Source: Parelaphostrongylus tenuis
Taxonomy: Eukaryota; Nematoda; Chromadorea; Rhabditida; Metastrongylidae
Length of the DNA: 64,000 nucleotides
Assembly (NCBI GenBank): GCA_019055375.1
Contig: JAHQIW010005317.1
Span: 124,001 to 188,000, forward strand
Direction: 5' to 3'
Made by a program: the position numbers and the translations under genes. Positions within the stretch are counted from its first letter, which is position 1. Every line of letters begins with the position of its first letter. The notes below the pieces were generated by a model. The model was not told the origin of the DNA. It searched no databases and was given only the letters and a program-made list of their open reading frames with translations. Below are positions 1-13,270 of the stretch, one piece after another.

Positions 1-1015
1 GGAAACATGTTCCTTTTCGCAATTATGTGATTTTCTCTTCAAACATAAAAAATTTCTCAACTAATGGGCGTTGTTTTTACAAAAAGAGCTCTTGTAAACC
101 AAATATATGTATACCTCATCGTTAAGTAAGAAACTTGTCCTGTAATACCTACATTATCGAATAAATGTCCTGGTTTCCAGTGCAGCGCGCGCCAATACAT
201 TATTCGCTCCGAGTCGCGACACCATTGATACAGTAGTTGAGCGTGACGAAATATCGCGAGGCCTGGGACAAAATGTACCGCGCCGTTCCCAAGAGGTTAA
301 CTTCAGCTTCACACAGAATGACAAGAAAGAGCATTACAATAGAGAGTTACAACAGGGAAAAAAACTCAAAATTCTTTTTGATTACAGAAAACACTACTGA
401 AGAATATAGAGTACGTTAAGAAAACGAATACTCATTACGAATATCAAGAATCAGACCAAAATCTTGAGAAAAACCTGTCGGCGAGAGATGGAGTGGAGAA
501 AAACACATGATTTGATAAACCTCATTATTTTAACTTATAATCAAATATTTTCTACTGAATTCAATTTGGCGCTTCTGAGAAGGAAATTGATTGGGAATAC
601 TTTCAAAACTACAGAAAAGAAGGAAAAAGATAAACTAAAACTAAAGCCAATTTAAGAACAATGTTCAAAATGAAGTAGAAATCGAAATCATGGCTGAAAA
701 GGTACTGAGAGATATGAACGTTTTTGATAAATCAATTTTATAGTGCGAAAATGGGGGAAGTAAGAGGTCAATCAAAAGAATAGAATTTGGAAGTAATATA
801 AATGATCAAATCTACGAGAAAAATCAGTTGAAACTTGAACCCATTTCCTGAGAAGAGAGAAACTCCCTGATAGACATGAGAAACTCCGCATGCACGCCTC
901 ATGCGGGAATCAACCAAATTCCTGCAAAACGAACGGTTTCCCTTCAACAACTCAATGGTATCTGAATTCTTCATGAGATCTCATCATTGCTTTTTGCGTG
1001 CAAAAACTTGATTCA
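1..1015. other. No recognisable gene
   Basis: AT-rich sequence with only short open frames of 60-70 codons and no motif, splice pattern or repeat that I recognise. I see nothing annotatable here. Confidence 0.6.
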
Positions 1016-1019
1016 ACCA

Positions 1020-2340
1020 TAAGTTGGTGAAGAACTGCGGTCACTGTCCAAGCAAAAAAAAAAACGAGCCGCGTACGGTGAGCGTGATCCCAGAATATTC
1101 ATATAACTGCCAGATAAAAGAAGACTCGACCGAAGAGTACAAGCTGCCGCGCATATCGAAGACCTTGGATGAGGTGCAAACATTTGAGCAAGCAAGATTC
1201 CGACGAGAATTCTGCTGCATGGACCACCTCCAAAACATGTCACGTCATCGAATTCTGTCGGGGGTACAATCTACCCTTTTTGCTAGCTTTTATCGACTAC
1301 GGGAATGCGTTTGATAGCGTCGAAACGAAAAATGTAGTATCAACGCTTGACGAGTAAGGTGTAGAGGCGTCCTCTATACGAATACCAGCTGATCGTCAGC
1401 TCAGCTGAAAAGCCGTTACCGCTTTTGTTGAAACCGTTGTAACCCTATCAGGCTAATCACAAATATTCCCTATGTACGAAACACTAGCTGGCTGTATCGG
1501 AGGTGCAACAAAAAAATATAGTTTTCAACAACCTTCAGCATATCCATAGGAAAAGAAGTTCGACAAGGATAGACCATGTCGTCAAAGCTGCTATATCACT
1601 GCCACATTGCATTGGAAAATGAAATCGCAGGACTGAGATGAAAAGGGTGCACGCACCGATGAAATATTTCGATCAAACTTCCGCTTATAACATCACTTAT
1701 TATTCCGGGAATTTTCATTGAAACAAGGACATGGTGCTGAAATAAACAAATCGACTGAATGGTATTGTGATTATGGCGACCACCTCGTACATTGAACATT
1801 TAATAATCAAGGGAATAAAATTCAACAGTAAACTAACAGAAGAAGGTGAGCACTGGGCTATATTCGAGTCACTCAAAGAAGCCACTGACCAGGAAAGAAA
1901 CGAAATTACGTGTTCACCTTTTTGATTTAACAGTCTTCCCATGGCTACCACAATACAGCAGAGACATTAATTGATACTTCAGTCATGCCCAGAAATCTGT
2001 TCACCACCCACTAAGAACTTGAACGAAGTCTTCTGAACATTGATAGGCATTAACAACGTTTGGTCGGTTTGCAAAGCTCAGATCACCAAAGCTAAACCAT
2101 CTTCGGGATTCAGAACATCACAAATTGTTTGCGAAACACAGATGGGCAGATTACATATTATCAGAAAGAACACGTCATAAATGGATGGAAAAAACTGTGG
2201 AGTGAACTCCAACAAGAAACAAGGGTTTTCTCTGACGACCACCCAAACGATACACGAATACGTGGCTTACATCAGTCATCTGCGTTCGCAGATGGCAACG
2301 AGTCGAGGATCATGAAGTGGGGAGCGAGAGGGAACGAATA
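1020..2340 (+). pseudogene. RTE-type non-LTR retrotransposon relic (reverse transcriptase)
   Basis: Broken remains of an endonuclease/reverse-transcriptase ORF. Near 1169-1240 the frames read EQARFRREFCCMDHLQ, like the conserved EQAGFR...DHIQ block of RTE reverse transcriptases. Near 1275-1350 they read LLAFIDYGNAFDSVE, the RT motif containing F(V/I)DY.KAFD. Further on, about 1840-1895 resembles the AFGPLKEATDQ block of the thumb region, and about 2130-2200 resembles the RWAGHI..R C-terminal block. Frameshifts and stops interrupt every section, so the element is dead. The same family recurs at 51715-52520, and its 3' end at about 10180-10262. Identification rests on remembered family motifs, not a search. 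Confidence 0.82.
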
Positions 2341-2344
2341 AAAA

Positions 2345-3720
2345 ATATGTTTAGACTTACACTACCACTGAAAAGGGGTCACGCAAGTAATTTCACAATT
2401 TTTTATGGAAAATAGTGTAACTCTTGTTCACTGTAATTCGCCCAATTTAAATCCACCTAGCAGTAAAGTTCTAGGGAAGAGAAAAGGCTGTAAATCCGAA
2501 ACTAACAGAATAAACAGCATGCTTTCGCTCAGTATTTATTGTTACAACAGGCCACATTGGATTTTATATCTAAACCGCTTTCTGAAAAAAAGGCTTGTTA
2601 AAACATCTTTAATTCGTATCTATCACTTGTCTATCAGTAATATGCATTTTACCATTTGCTACAAAACAGAAACTGTGAATAAATAATAACTAATGACAGA
2701 AAATCTGACCGCGAAAACCATGTTGTGAAAAAAACTTGTTTTCAGTATTGATCTCCTCATTACAATATTTTGATCACAGGATGGAAAAAATAATAATAAG
2801 TCGCCACCAAAACAATATTAAGTATAGAAGCTGAGAGCCTTTGAAAATTGTAACTTCCCACAACATTCACGATCTGCTTGCCGATTAGCATAAGGAGCCT
2901 CTGCCGCTCTGGAAGAATCCTTGGTCTAAAATAACCTACCTCCTCCATGTTTCCAGAGTCAGGACCGCTTACTGTTGTGAAGAGATGGGAGCACTTTAGC
3001 ACAATTATTTTCAGAATTCATGGAAAACCATAGCTAACCGCCGTACAACATATCAGTTGGAAGACTAAACCATAGACAAAAGTGGTAGTTGAACTCAAAT
3101 AGAAACGTGAACACTTCTATGAATGACAGCCGCATGCACGAAAAAGAGAAAATTGGGGAAAAATGCTGAAGCTGTCACTTCGCATAAGAGGGGGGCATCT
3201 AAGCAAATAAGCACGCGAGTCTTTGAAAATTGCCCAGCTGTGGGAGAACTATTAAGTGCGGATTTACTTGAAAACTTCTTAAGTGAGCTGCATAAAAACC
3301 CATTAGTTCAATCCGCTTTTAGGCTGAAAAGCATTAGATGTCTCCAGTGATTTTCATATTGTTCTAGACCTGTATAACATCAAAATAGCGCTCGTCTGAA
3401 CGCGAGAAAATCTTCATAAACGAGTTCTTTCATCGCTACCATTTTTCCTAATCAAAACCTACCGTCATACTATTCTATAACTGTAAAATTCCTCACAACA
3501 TAACAGTGTGGTTTACATTCTCTAGAGCTTCGCCGAATCCATCGCATTCCATGCACAAGCATCCTCATTTCATCGAGTATTCAGAAAGTTTGCTCCGCCT
3601 ATTCGTTCGAGTGAAATAAATGGCGATACAAAAAATCTAATATGAAATCTATCGTATCCCATTTCTTGTACTAATATAAGCTTCCAGATAGTGTCGCCTG
3701 TCCATATGGAGTTCCTCGAC
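2345..3720. other. No recognisable gene
   Basis: Intergenic AT-rich DNA. Open frames of 75-93 codons occur (for example 2405-2686 and 3123-3350), but they lack any recognisable domain or splice context. Probably non-coding. Confidence 0.55.
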
Positions 3721-3724
3721 CAAA

Positions 3725-3885
3725 TAAGGGGCGCAGTGGCCGAGTGGTTTTGATGCTCACCACGTCGCGGCATCGATCCTCACATCCCATTCCTCTCCGG
3801 TAGTCAACAACAAACGTGCTCTGGAACGCCACAGCCAGGTTAATCTCGAGATTGCAAGGAGAAGCGCTCAACCAGTATTCTACGA
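3725..3885 (+). mobile_element. tRNA-derived SINE fragment (GGCCGAGTGG head)
   Basis: A pol III A-box-like head (cagtggccgagtggtttt) resembling the D-arm of a class II (Leu/Ser-type) tRNA is followed by diverged sequence. Similar heads occur at 25930-26075 (+) and 52980-53125 (-), so this is a dispersed SINE family, not a tRNA gene. No intact B box or acceptor stem remains. Confidence 0.55.
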
Positions 3886-3954
3886 CGTTTAAGAAGAAAA
3901 CAAAAACATCCTGTAATCATGTTATTGGACATGTGGTGATATGTTATCTCTGTC

Positions 3955-4185
3955 ATGGTTGAAGTGAATTCTCACTCTACACGCGGCAGTGTAACATGTT
4001 CGTCGACGATTCTCTTATGTGAAGGTAGGGAGAAGAATTGTTCCCCGAAAACGATTGGCTTACACGAAAGGCACTGTGCAACTGACGAGGCTCGCAGGCC
4101 GAAACACGTGTATTGCACTGTATGAGTATCATAACAGACCTTGTGAAAGGCTTAAATTATGCTGTAAGGATGGTGGGATTCGCAC
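3955..4185 (+). mobile_element. H1-family hammerhead repeat, single right arm
   Basis: One arm of the dispersed repeat called H1 here. It shares with other copies the block near 3965-4015 (tgtaacatgttcgtcgacga in this copy), a central hammerhead at 4076-4118 and the following cataacagacc segment. The opposite arm seen in paired copies (60755-61345, 23790-24295) is missing. This copy keeps the best-preserved ribozyme of the family. Confidence 0.75.
4076..4118 (+). ncRNA. Hammerhead ribozyme, type I, intact core (H1)
   Basis: All parts of a type I hammerhead are present in order. The stem I 5' strand is GTGCAA (4076-4081), followed by core CTGACGA (4082-4088). Stem II is GGCT/GGCC closed by loop CGCA (4089-4100). 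Core GAAA (4101-4104) leads into stem III ACAC/GTGT with no loop (4104-4111). The cleavage triplet is GTA, cut after A4112, and the stem I 3' strand is TTGCAC (4113-4118), perfectly complementary to the first strand. The tiny palindromic stem III is typical of metazoan retrozyme and satellite hammerheads, which usually work as dimers. Activity is inferred, not shown. Confidence 0.88.
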
Positions 4186-4199
4186 AATGGAAAAAATAC

Positions 4200-6090
4200 T
4201 GTGAAGATGGATCAGATAAAATGTCTAAAAAAATGAATGATCACTATAAAATGTGATGGATTGAGTCTATCCTAATTCTTTTCATCTGCCCTCAGTTAAA
4301 AGATTTAGGGGAGAGAACGTACTTGTTACGACAACGATGTGAAAGACCATCACGAAATGAGCAGCATAGGATTTACCGTATTCCATCTAACAGTAGGCAA
4401 GAATTCCGACAGTAATTCGGGTGTGGATCGTTTGATTGATGTATAATATGACTACTAGGACGAAATGTGCTGTATCGAATCCGTCATAATTTGTTCACTC
4501 ACCGGTAAACAAGTATTCTGAAGATGATGAGTCGTACATACTTGCTAGAACTAAGTGCGTGACTGCCGCTATGAAATACGTCACTAAGCGCAGAGTAGAC
4601 AATGACCTAATTGAGCGTACGTTAAGCAGCACAACTAGAAAACTAATATTACGGTATATACACTTTGATCAAGTACCCATTCACATCAAGAAATACAGGT
4701 TTTGTCTAAAACAACGTACAGCACCACCACTTCAACCTATATCATGCAAAATTTTGTAGAGACAAAAACTTTTCTTTCTACTTTTTCTTCTTATTTTCAT
4801 TCTTATCCTTACTCTTCTCCAACATCATCGCCCTCTCATAAAACGCGGAGATATAAACTTCGAACTAACAAACTCAAGAAAAGTGCAGGACAAATATATC
4901 AAAGTGTAAGTACTCTGTAGTCACTACGAGGAACTCGACGAAACATTATGTAAACTGGAAAAGAAGTTAATTTTGTAATGAGAAAACTGATTGCAGTAAT
5001 AAAATCATGCGTGAGTTTATTTATAAAAAATAGTAAGTTGTTAGTTATGCTTTAACTAAGACGGAATATAATGCCGTATAGTCGAAGACGAGAGATATAA
5101 AGTTTAAAAAAGATGTGGAGATTTCAGAAGAAAAGTGAGACTAACAACCCTAAAGAATCGGCAAGTCTGAATTGTCCAAAATAGATTACAACTTCAAATC
5201 GTAAAATCTGCGAATCTGACCAGAATGAAGTACTTTGATAGCTACTTAAAGAGTGCGCCTATTCATCGACATGACCCATAATTACCACATGGACGAAGAA
5301 AAAAGTAATCCGCAAATTTCTCACCCCGTTGAAACAGGCTTACTAAGTTTGAGCATTGTATGTATGACTGCAAAGAACTTCAATTATTTGAGATCAAGTC
5401 CTCCATGTGTAATCAATAAGGATATATTCTAACGTCCACCCCTTAATCTTACTCCTAATCACTTACGGCTTACCACCTCACTTTGATTAAAAGTGACCTT
5501 AGACTTCGATCAAGAATACACACCAAAGTTCGTACACCAATAAGAACTACTGAGAACGAGTTCGACATTTCTTCTAGGAAAAGCAGCAAGGACTAAACCA
5601 ATGTCATAAGTAAACGCTGCTTTGGCAGTAACGTATTCGCAAGGTGGCAAAGCTTTCTTCGACACACAGAGGTCAGCGCTTTCTCGTAATGGAGACTTGA
5701 GGAAGTCGTGAAATAGTCAGCTTGAAACTTGAAAATATCAAAATCGGTACAAGTCGGTAGTCGCAAAGCATTTTTGAACCCTTCGAGGACAAAAGATTTT
5801 ACTTCTTTCTCGAGATTCAATAACAGTTCAATAGTTTGAATTTCAGCCATTCTGATGTGAAATTCATTTCCTCTAGGCACCTTTTCAAAGCGCCGTAGCA
5901 GCAAAGATAATAATGAGTTTTACACTCACAGCACAATGTCGCACATGATTTCGTTGTTTATCCGAAATTTTTTTCCGTTCCCTGGATTTCCTAGGCTCTT
6001 TATGCTGGAACTGTTGAAGAAAGTTTGCTCTATCTTTCTGTGGGGTTAGACTTTTGTTTTTCATTTAAAATTATGAAATAAATTTGCTAC
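4200..6090. other. No recognisable gene
   Basis: AT-rich DNA without a supported gene. The longest open frame (5593-5904, - strand, 103 codons) is free of stops and has ordinary composition, but matches nothing I know and has no visible splice partners. It is left as an unassigned ORF. Confidence 0.5.
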
Positions 6091-6109
6091 GAAATCTAAG
6101 CTCAAGCAG

Positions 6110-6660
6110 CCCTGGCCCAGAAGTGCGAAATTAATTTTTTTCGCTCTTACAGCACTCTATGTAGACCAAGACAAAAACCAAATTTACCTCCAGAATCATT
6201 TACGTTTACTCTAACAAATGACTACTGGAAGACTGTCATTATACCATCCATAAATCTTATCCGCTTCGGTGCCTTTTGTTGCAAATGTTGCGGAATTCCA
6301 GCCACACTCTAGAAAAGCTCTACCCATCGAAAATCACGCTGAGCTATTCACACAACCTAGCGCAGCAAAAACCGCGTACTAAGTGTGAAATTCAATTTTA
6401 TATTTCCTGCTCTAGCTTATCAAAAGGAGCCTTACAGAAATTAAGCGCAGTATCAAAATTATCAAGGTTTAAGCAATCGACTGATTACCAAATGTTTGGA
6501 AGAAAAGCTCTATTCATCGAAAATAACGCTGAAACGCGCCGAGTGTGAAACTCAATTTATTTTTGCTGCTACACCGCACTATAAAGACCTTTTCGATGTT
6601 GTGTACAATGTTAGATTTATTGAGATTTGAGATATCACATGATTACTGAAACTTTGAGGA
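6110..6660. repeat. Degenerate tandem repeat, F family
   Basis: Blocks near 6140, 6390 and 6540 repeat a pattern of agtgtgaaa(c/t)tcaattt, an AT stretch, a gct/cgct block, an acagcgcact-like block and tata.agacc. A second shared block (agaaaagctctaYccatcgaaaat) occurs at about 6310 and 6500. Similar sequence appears at about 42140-42320, at 36890-37260 and in the 54130-56255 repeats, so it is a dispersed family whose members are often tandem. Confidence 0.5.
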
Positions 6661-6664
6661 ACAA

Positions 6665-9125
6665 GCGAAAAGAAATTTGCCCTCAAGTGGTTAAAAAATG
6701 GATTGCGATGACCGACTTTTACCTCAAGATTTATCTAGAAAGCAAGACAGTAGTTAGAAAAATTGCGCCCGATCCTCATAATACTCAGTATCAAAAAGTC
6801 ACTCAAATGTTGGTAGAACTTTATTCGGCATAATGTAATATAGGATCAGCACGATTTTACAGAGATACCACGTGATAGGAAAATTGTTGGACATATCCCT
6901 ATGTGCTCGAGATAAGTCCACGATGAGAATCATGTATTGGGAGCGTTCGATAGAGACAAAAAGCTTCATCATGGTACGGATTTCAAGAAATCCATTAAGA
7001 AGTTGTTTTCCGCTTAATATTCAGAATCATTTAGAAAAAGAAATCACTCAAGAAAAATTGTATCACAAAGCCTCACTTCTCTCCAGCGGTTTCATTCCTG
7101 AATCACAAAATCTAAAATTTGGTACTCATGTTTCTTTGCCATCCATACTAAGTTGTGGAGATCGTTAAAGGTGTAAGAAAGTCAAGTCAGGTCGACGGCG
7201 AACGCCTCAATAATTTTAAACTTTAATTTTCTACTTTTCCCTGTTTTTGATTTTTTTCCACTCATTCATCTTCGTGCTATTTTTCTTTCAAAAATGAATA
7301 GTAGAATATTAATTTTTGCGAGGCGCTCTATAGAATAATCATGATTTCCTAAGCACAGACTTTCTGTTAATTTCTTTCAAATAGATTAGATTTATCCTTA
7401 TAACAGGTAATGACAGCGCGCATATCATACTAGTCACAATTGTAGAATATCTACCATATCCTTCTTGGCTTGAAAACTAAGAATACGGTAGTGATTCAAG
7501 CTGACCATACATTACTAAAAGGGTAAACAGACAAACTATGTCTCATGACCGTTATCTTAGTTCTACTTCTAACGACATACCCGTCCCCCTTGATGCATTT
7601 GGTGATGATCGGATTTTGGTGAAAGTGCACGACAGGCGGGGATGGAACGTCGTGTTACCGCACTCGCGCGCTCGCTCACTAGACTGACCGAAACCTGTTC
7701 GAAGTTTCATTGAAGGTAGCGCTAGCCAGTTGGTCAGCCTTCTCCCAACATCAAAGAGACAATGGACAGCCGCCGATATACTCGCCATATTTGGATAAGT
7801 GGGTCGAGACGTCGTGGTAAGAGGGAGGCATAACGATTACTGTACGTAAAGAGGATGTGCGGAGAAAATTCCACTGAGCATAGTGATTTGGAGGTCAGCG
7901 AAAGTGAAGTCAGACTCTCGTAGATATATTCTGCCGCGCGAAATTACTTGAACAATTCAAATATATGAAGAACACACTGTTTGGAAAAGTTTCACGTGAA
8001 ACACAGCAACAGTAAGCAAAAAGCTGAGAAATTTTCGCACCTGTCAACTTTGCTCTTCACACATTCCACCTCTCCAATGGTGTGCCGACGCGTCGTGACT
8101 TAGTGGTGTACCTGGGTGCCTAAATACAATGTAAAACGGGAAGATCTTACCCATAAGGCCCAAATGTACAAATACCTTCGTCCTTCAAAAATTTTCTGAA
8201 GACAAACCAAGAGTAAATGAATGCTAGGTTACTTCTGTCCTGGAAAGAGCTTAGCCGCAAGATAGCAGAACTCCCTCTTAGACGGCTGCACGTGGCGGCG
8301 ACGATCAAAGGGCTTCTGCCACGGTTTCACCGAACAACACTGCCTTTCAGGAAGTGTACTCTTTTTAAAAAGTTTAGTAGCGTGTGAAAAATCATTATTA
8401 CACGAGTAAAATTTCAATAGCAAGGAAATATACAACTGGATTTCTTCTAAAATTCAATAACAAGTGATTGAAAAATTTCGAATAGAGTAAGATGTTTGCG
8501 ATCTATGTCACTCTAAAATAACATCTATTTTTCGATTTAAGAATTTTGTCTCTAAAGAACCAGCATTGCAAAATGTTGGAGTGATGCAATCCCAGAATTC
8601 TGTACTGATAGCAGTGGATCATAGCTTACAAGATTATACACTGGAGCTATCAAAATAGCATCCATAGGCTTTAAATATTTCAATGTGGCAACAAAAACGA
8701 CGAAAAATAATAACGAACTCAAATCATGGTGACCAACTCTTCAATGAGACAATTATACCCTACGTGATCCGCTGACATCAAGCCCTAAGCTAAAAAAAAC
8801 CGTAAGAGAAACCGTATCATTTCTCGGACCCGATTGAGTATCAGCGGAAGAATTGATTAGAATCAGTATTAGATAGGATCAAGAAATAAATGAGAATCTG
8901 AACACAGTGACGAAGAAACAAAATGAGATAACAAGTCATTTTACTGTAAGGAACTTACCCATGCGGAATGGTCCTTAGACTGGAATGCATTGAAAATGTG
9001 CTGCGCGGAATCTCGATCGAAGAGTGCACTGTTAGCAAGCCGACATGACTATTGTATTCGAAACACACTAGAACAATGTCTCTTCATAAATCCGGATTTC
9101 GAAAGGCTGTGATTGACTGGAGAGA
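6665..9125. other. No recognisable gene; GC-richer patch at 7560-7800
   Basis: No gene can be supported. About 7560-7800 is clearly richer in GC than its surroundings and carries a 78-codon open frame on the - strand, but I recognise neither the protein nor a repeat family. Confidence 0.5.
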
Positions 9126-9129
9126 GGAT

Positions 9130-9153
9130 GGGGGATGGGTGGGCGTGTGTGGG
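9130..9153 (+). other. Potential G-quadruplex motif
   Basis: Four runs of at least three G (9130-9134, 9137-9139, 9141-9143, 9151-9153) are separated by loops of 2, 1 and 7 bases, fitting the standard G3+N1-7 rule. It is isolated in AT-rich DNA, with no gene nearby. Confidence 0.55.
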
Positions 9154-9225
9154 TTAAAGAGTTGCGCACCATCATGAATTGTAGACATGAACTGATCGCT
9201 ATCGCTTCAAGAACTGAACGACAAT

Positions 9226-9250
9226 GACGACGACGACGACGACGACGACA
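9226..9250. repeat. (GAC)n microsatellite
   Basis: About eight uninterrupted GAC units. Confidence 0.95.
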
Positions 9251-9254
9251 GGCA

Positions 9255-10170
9255 AGTGGAGAGCACGTCTGCTACAAATGATATTCAAACAAATGAATAA
9301 CTGTCATCTGGTAAACAAATCGTTTGACCACATGGACGAAATATCTATAGTAATGAAACAAATGAAGAAAATGTTACATGCGTGATTTTCGAATACAAAA
9401 ACGCCGAGAATTTCATTCGTAAAATCCACTACGTCACACTACGAATAGTGTAAGAATTATTCTGAATACATCCGTGAGTAAATAAAAACAAGTAAATAGC
9501 TTGAACATACAGTATAAGACCCTGCTCCGTGATAACCGGCGATGATTTTCCAAAGAATAAAGTATCTGAAAACATGGGAATTTGAGTGGCTTATGTGAAG
9601 GCATTCCTCTTTCGTTGTATGTTACTTTCTTGATGTTATTACAATTTTATCTTCTACAAGTTGTTATACTCATGAACTTTTTTATACCAAAATTTGCTGA
9701 AAAAATTGCAAAACAAGCAAGATGTGAACATATGAAGTAATTCACGTTTAAGTGACCGTGAACGAGAAAGCTTTCAACGAGTCAAATTTCTTCTTTTGGA
9801 ACATGATTTCGTTTATAAATCAATCGCCTCTTGCGCTTGAAGAAACAAAGGTCGACGTGGAGAGAAAAAACTCTGAAATGATCTGAAAACTCTAGAAACT
9901 TAAAATTTCATCAATAGCAGACAGTATTTTGTGGAAACGTTTTACAGACTCTAATAATTTTTCCATGCACTAAAGGATTTTGGCTTCTGCATCATCCGTA
10001 AGCGGTCGATTTATTTTCTACCTCTGCTTTTGATTTCGGTCTAACATCATCTCCCAATCAACTAGTAGGAAGCCCGGCCGAGATTCCGTCGCCGAAACGC
10101 ACTTTCGGAAACGACATCATGAAGACCTGAAGAAGCCCTTGCAAGGGTTACATCAGGAAACCAAAGTTTA
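9255..10170. other. No recognisable gene
   Basis: AT-rich intergenic sequence; nothing recognised. Confidence 0.55.
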
Positions 10171-10179
10171 TCATAAGCA

Positions 10180-10262
10180 CGACCAGCAGTACAGCATATA
10201 GAATATGTGCTGGGATCCGCACAACTAGTGAAGACGGACCATCTAACTAAGTAAGTAAGCAC
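10180..10262 (+). mobile_element. RTE retrotransposon 3' tail fragment
   Basis: The segment gtgctgggatccgcacaa followed by gtgaagacggaccatctaa matches the end of the RTE copy at 52485-52530 (gtgctggggtccgcacaatt, then gtgaagacagaccgtctaa). It encodes the terminal CW.PH block and the first untranslated bases. It ends in taagtaagtaag, a short simple-repeat tail of the kind RTE elements carry. Confidence 0.7.
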
Positions 10263-10269
10263 TAAAGCT

Positions 10270-11570
10270 GACTAAAAGCTGGAGCAAGTTTGTTTGAAGT
10301 GAAACGTCGATTTTATCTCTGGCCCAAGTATAAATTGAAATTGATTCATATTGTCCATCACTTGCTGAACATCACTTGTTAATAATGTTCAGAACTTTCA
10401 ATCTATTGTGTCGGTTAACAGTCTACCAGATATTACATTTAGCGGCTGTGGTTTACAGGATAAAAATCGTTCTCGTTCTACAACATTTAAATAGCTTTCA
10501 AAACTGACAGCCATTCCTAACAGCTTCTTCGCCCGTTCGTCAGGAATTTGTAAAGAAATATTTGGGAATTTTTGGATCAAGGAAAACAAGAAGCTTCGTG
10601 GGGCTTTCATCTATATTAGATGATACATCAACGTGTATCTCTTATAACTGCTCTTTTACTCTCTATCCTGTGCTCTCTCTCTTGCCTTTTCTTCCTGTCG
10701 GTCTCTTGAGTTTTACGTTTCTGTCCATCTATCTATGCCTAGTTCTTTGCTTTGAACTTAAATAAAACCACACCTCTAAACTGACCTCATCCTATGAAAA
10801 CTGCATGAAAAAGTGCATAGTCCTCCCTAACACTATTTATAACTCCGCAGTAAAAAAATTGATAAGAATTTGAGATGGAAAAAATTGTTAAACGACTTTT
10901 AACAATGTAAGGAAGTTGTAATGTTAAAATCTCTGAGGAAAAACGTTAAGATTTTGATTAGTTTTTTCGGCATCGCTTATTTACTTATTCTTAAATTAGT
11001 CACTGAAGAAGGGAAGAGAAAAAAACATAGCTATCAAAGGAAACAATTATAAAAAAAACATACGTGTACGATTCCTAACAAAACGTTTTCAAACTGTTAC
11101 AAAAGGGCAATGTGTACATCTAGGAACAGAATTCCCTTATGACTTTAATGCCCTCAAGATAAAGGAAAGATTTTTCCTAATCCAAGAAAAGCTGTGATTG
11201 GATTTCGCCATTCAAAGAGTACCTCCTGAGGCTGCATAAAAAAAATTAGCATACTGTACATGAATCGCTAGTTTACAACGATATTCCAGAGAATTGAGAT
11301 CAGATTTCCAATTTCTTATACTTTAGTGAACTTTTTTTTCCCAGAACTTTGCGATAACGTCATTATGACCTATGCGGTTTTTTTCATGTTTGAGAAAACT
11401 TGACCGAGTTCACGCACAACTAAACTAACAAATATCTCAACACAAACCAATGTAACATTTTCCCACCATTCTTCCACTGTTTTTCTTCCTATGTTCGATT
11501 TTTTTTCGCTTCAATGAGATCGTACGTAAACTCGTGGTACATCAAAATCAAGAAGAAAAGCTTCAAAATC
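10270..11570. other. No recognisable gene
   Basis: AT-rich intergenic sequence with pyrimidine-rich patches near 10650-10740. Nothing recognised. Confidence 0.55.
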
Positions 11571-11572
<2 letters not shown>

Positions 11573-11610
<38 letters not shown>

Positions 11611-11640
11611 GGAGAGAGAGAGAGGAAGGGAGAGGAGAGA
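11573..11640. repeat. (GA)n microsatellite
   Basis: A near-continuous GA tract with a few AA and GG interruptions. It explains the Leu/Ser-rich open frame seen on the opposite strand. Confidence 0.95.
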
Positions 11641-11644
11641 TCTC

Positions 11645-13140
11645 CTTGAAATACATATGAATTTTGATCTTTCCGCTAATTTTAGAGGAACCCAGAAGAA
11701 CAAAACATGCTAGCAATGGATTTTTAAGTCATTCTAAGAAAAAGAGAAAATCAAAGAAATCTGCGATGCAATATCTGAACAGTTGCGTACAAAAGCAAGT
11801 TTTCCCTTATTTTCCCTTCTTTCCTTCTTATTTTGTAATCATTTCTATTATACATTTCTTTATAATTGGGATACTTACGCCCATTTGTCATACTGTCAAA
11901 ACTAGTTATAGCTCGCTTTAACTGGTTGCGATACTGTAGGATATGAAGTGGTGGATTACGGTAGAGAGTATAATGATTACTTGTAAAATGAAAATGTTGT
12001 GCACATCAGTTGTGACGATACGAAAGGTCAGTCTTTCCTCTTCCATATATCGACGCAACCTATAAAAGATAAGAATGTAGGTAATATCGTTCGTCTCAAT
12101 ACACTCGGACAACTGACACATTTATTCGAACATTTGTAAAACGTAGATGAAATGATGAAATTCTACGGATGATCTGGGAATCCAGAAACAGAACTCGGAT
12201 TTGCTTGTGTAGAGTTCAACAACAGATGGTCCAGAAACAAAAATAAGTGTCACTACGAAAAAATTCCAAGCAGAAGTGAAAGTTCCTTAGAGACTACTGG
12301 TAAACAGCATACTGCGCAATTCTCCCAAATTACAGGAATAGTGTTAGATCACTGATTATACTACATAAAGATATTTTCACGACGCAAACATCCAAGATCG
12401 CCTAAAAATGAGAACAGCGCGTTGTTTCCCGCAAACTCCTAGTAATTACTGGAAAAACATGAACTTATGGAAGGTTTGTTTCTTACAAATGTCACTCGAT
12501 TCCAAAGTTCCTTGGAATAAAGATCACAAAATAGAAAAGAAATCAAGTGTATATCCAAACTCTCAAATGGAATCCTAGCAGCCATGAACTGTAACAATGA
12601 ATCTGCCTGTGCCATAATGTTCTCGTGAACGAAGTATCGCTCATTTATTGTTTTTTATTCTCAAACTATGCCCTTTGAGAACCAAACTTGCCCAAAGAAT
12701 ACCTCTACAGAAGTCTGCCTTAATCCAGTTTCAAAAAAATCTGAGCTCTACCGCAATTTGGTTGAAAATAATAAAATTCATTTCGAGCTGGAAATGCTGG
12801 CTTTGAAGTTTCTGCACTGTGTGCGTAAAATGTTTCTACTCACAGTGTTGGAATGGTTCGCCTGGAGAGCTGCAAAAATCGTCGAAAACCATTTCCATAC
12901 CACCTCCAGCTCTCCCTAGCAGCTTGTGAACAAAGTGTTGCAAAAAAAAAAATCTTTCGAACCATAGAAAGAAAGGTCTTAAATCGTCTCGGATTCGGAG
13001 TTCTGAGTTCAATTCACGTTTTTTCGAGAAAACTAGGGCCTTTCGCTGGTCGAGTGAAATTATCTTTGCCGATCCGAATAATTGTGACAAGAGAGACCAC
13101 TGAGAAAAACCGTCCTCCGCGAGAACAAAAATGAGTACTC
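11645..13140. other. No recognisable gene
   Basis: Open frames up to 107 codons (12836-13159, - strand) overlap frames on the other strand and have no recognisable domain. Treated as non-coding. Confidence 0.5.
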
Positions 13141-13154
13141 GTACGGATAAGTTC

Positions 13155-13270
13155 CTCAAGAGAGACAGACAGATAGACAGGTGGCTGAGGAGAAAGATAC
13201 ACTGAAAATGGACAGACAGACAGATAGAGAGATGGTTAGACTGGCAAACAGAGAGACAAACAGGTCAATG
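13155..13270. repeat. GACA/GATA-rich imperfect microsatellite
   Basis: Repeated agacagacagatagacag units occur near 13158-13182 and 13210-13232, with diverged copies to about 13265. Confidence 0.8.

Noticed and set aside
5593..5904. 103-codon - strand ORF as a gene
   Set aside because: No recognised domain, no splice partners and no conserved neighbour. Frames of this size are expected by chance in 64 kb.
12836..13159. Set of overlapping ORFs on both strands
   Set aside because: All frames are mutually exclusive and none shows a domain.
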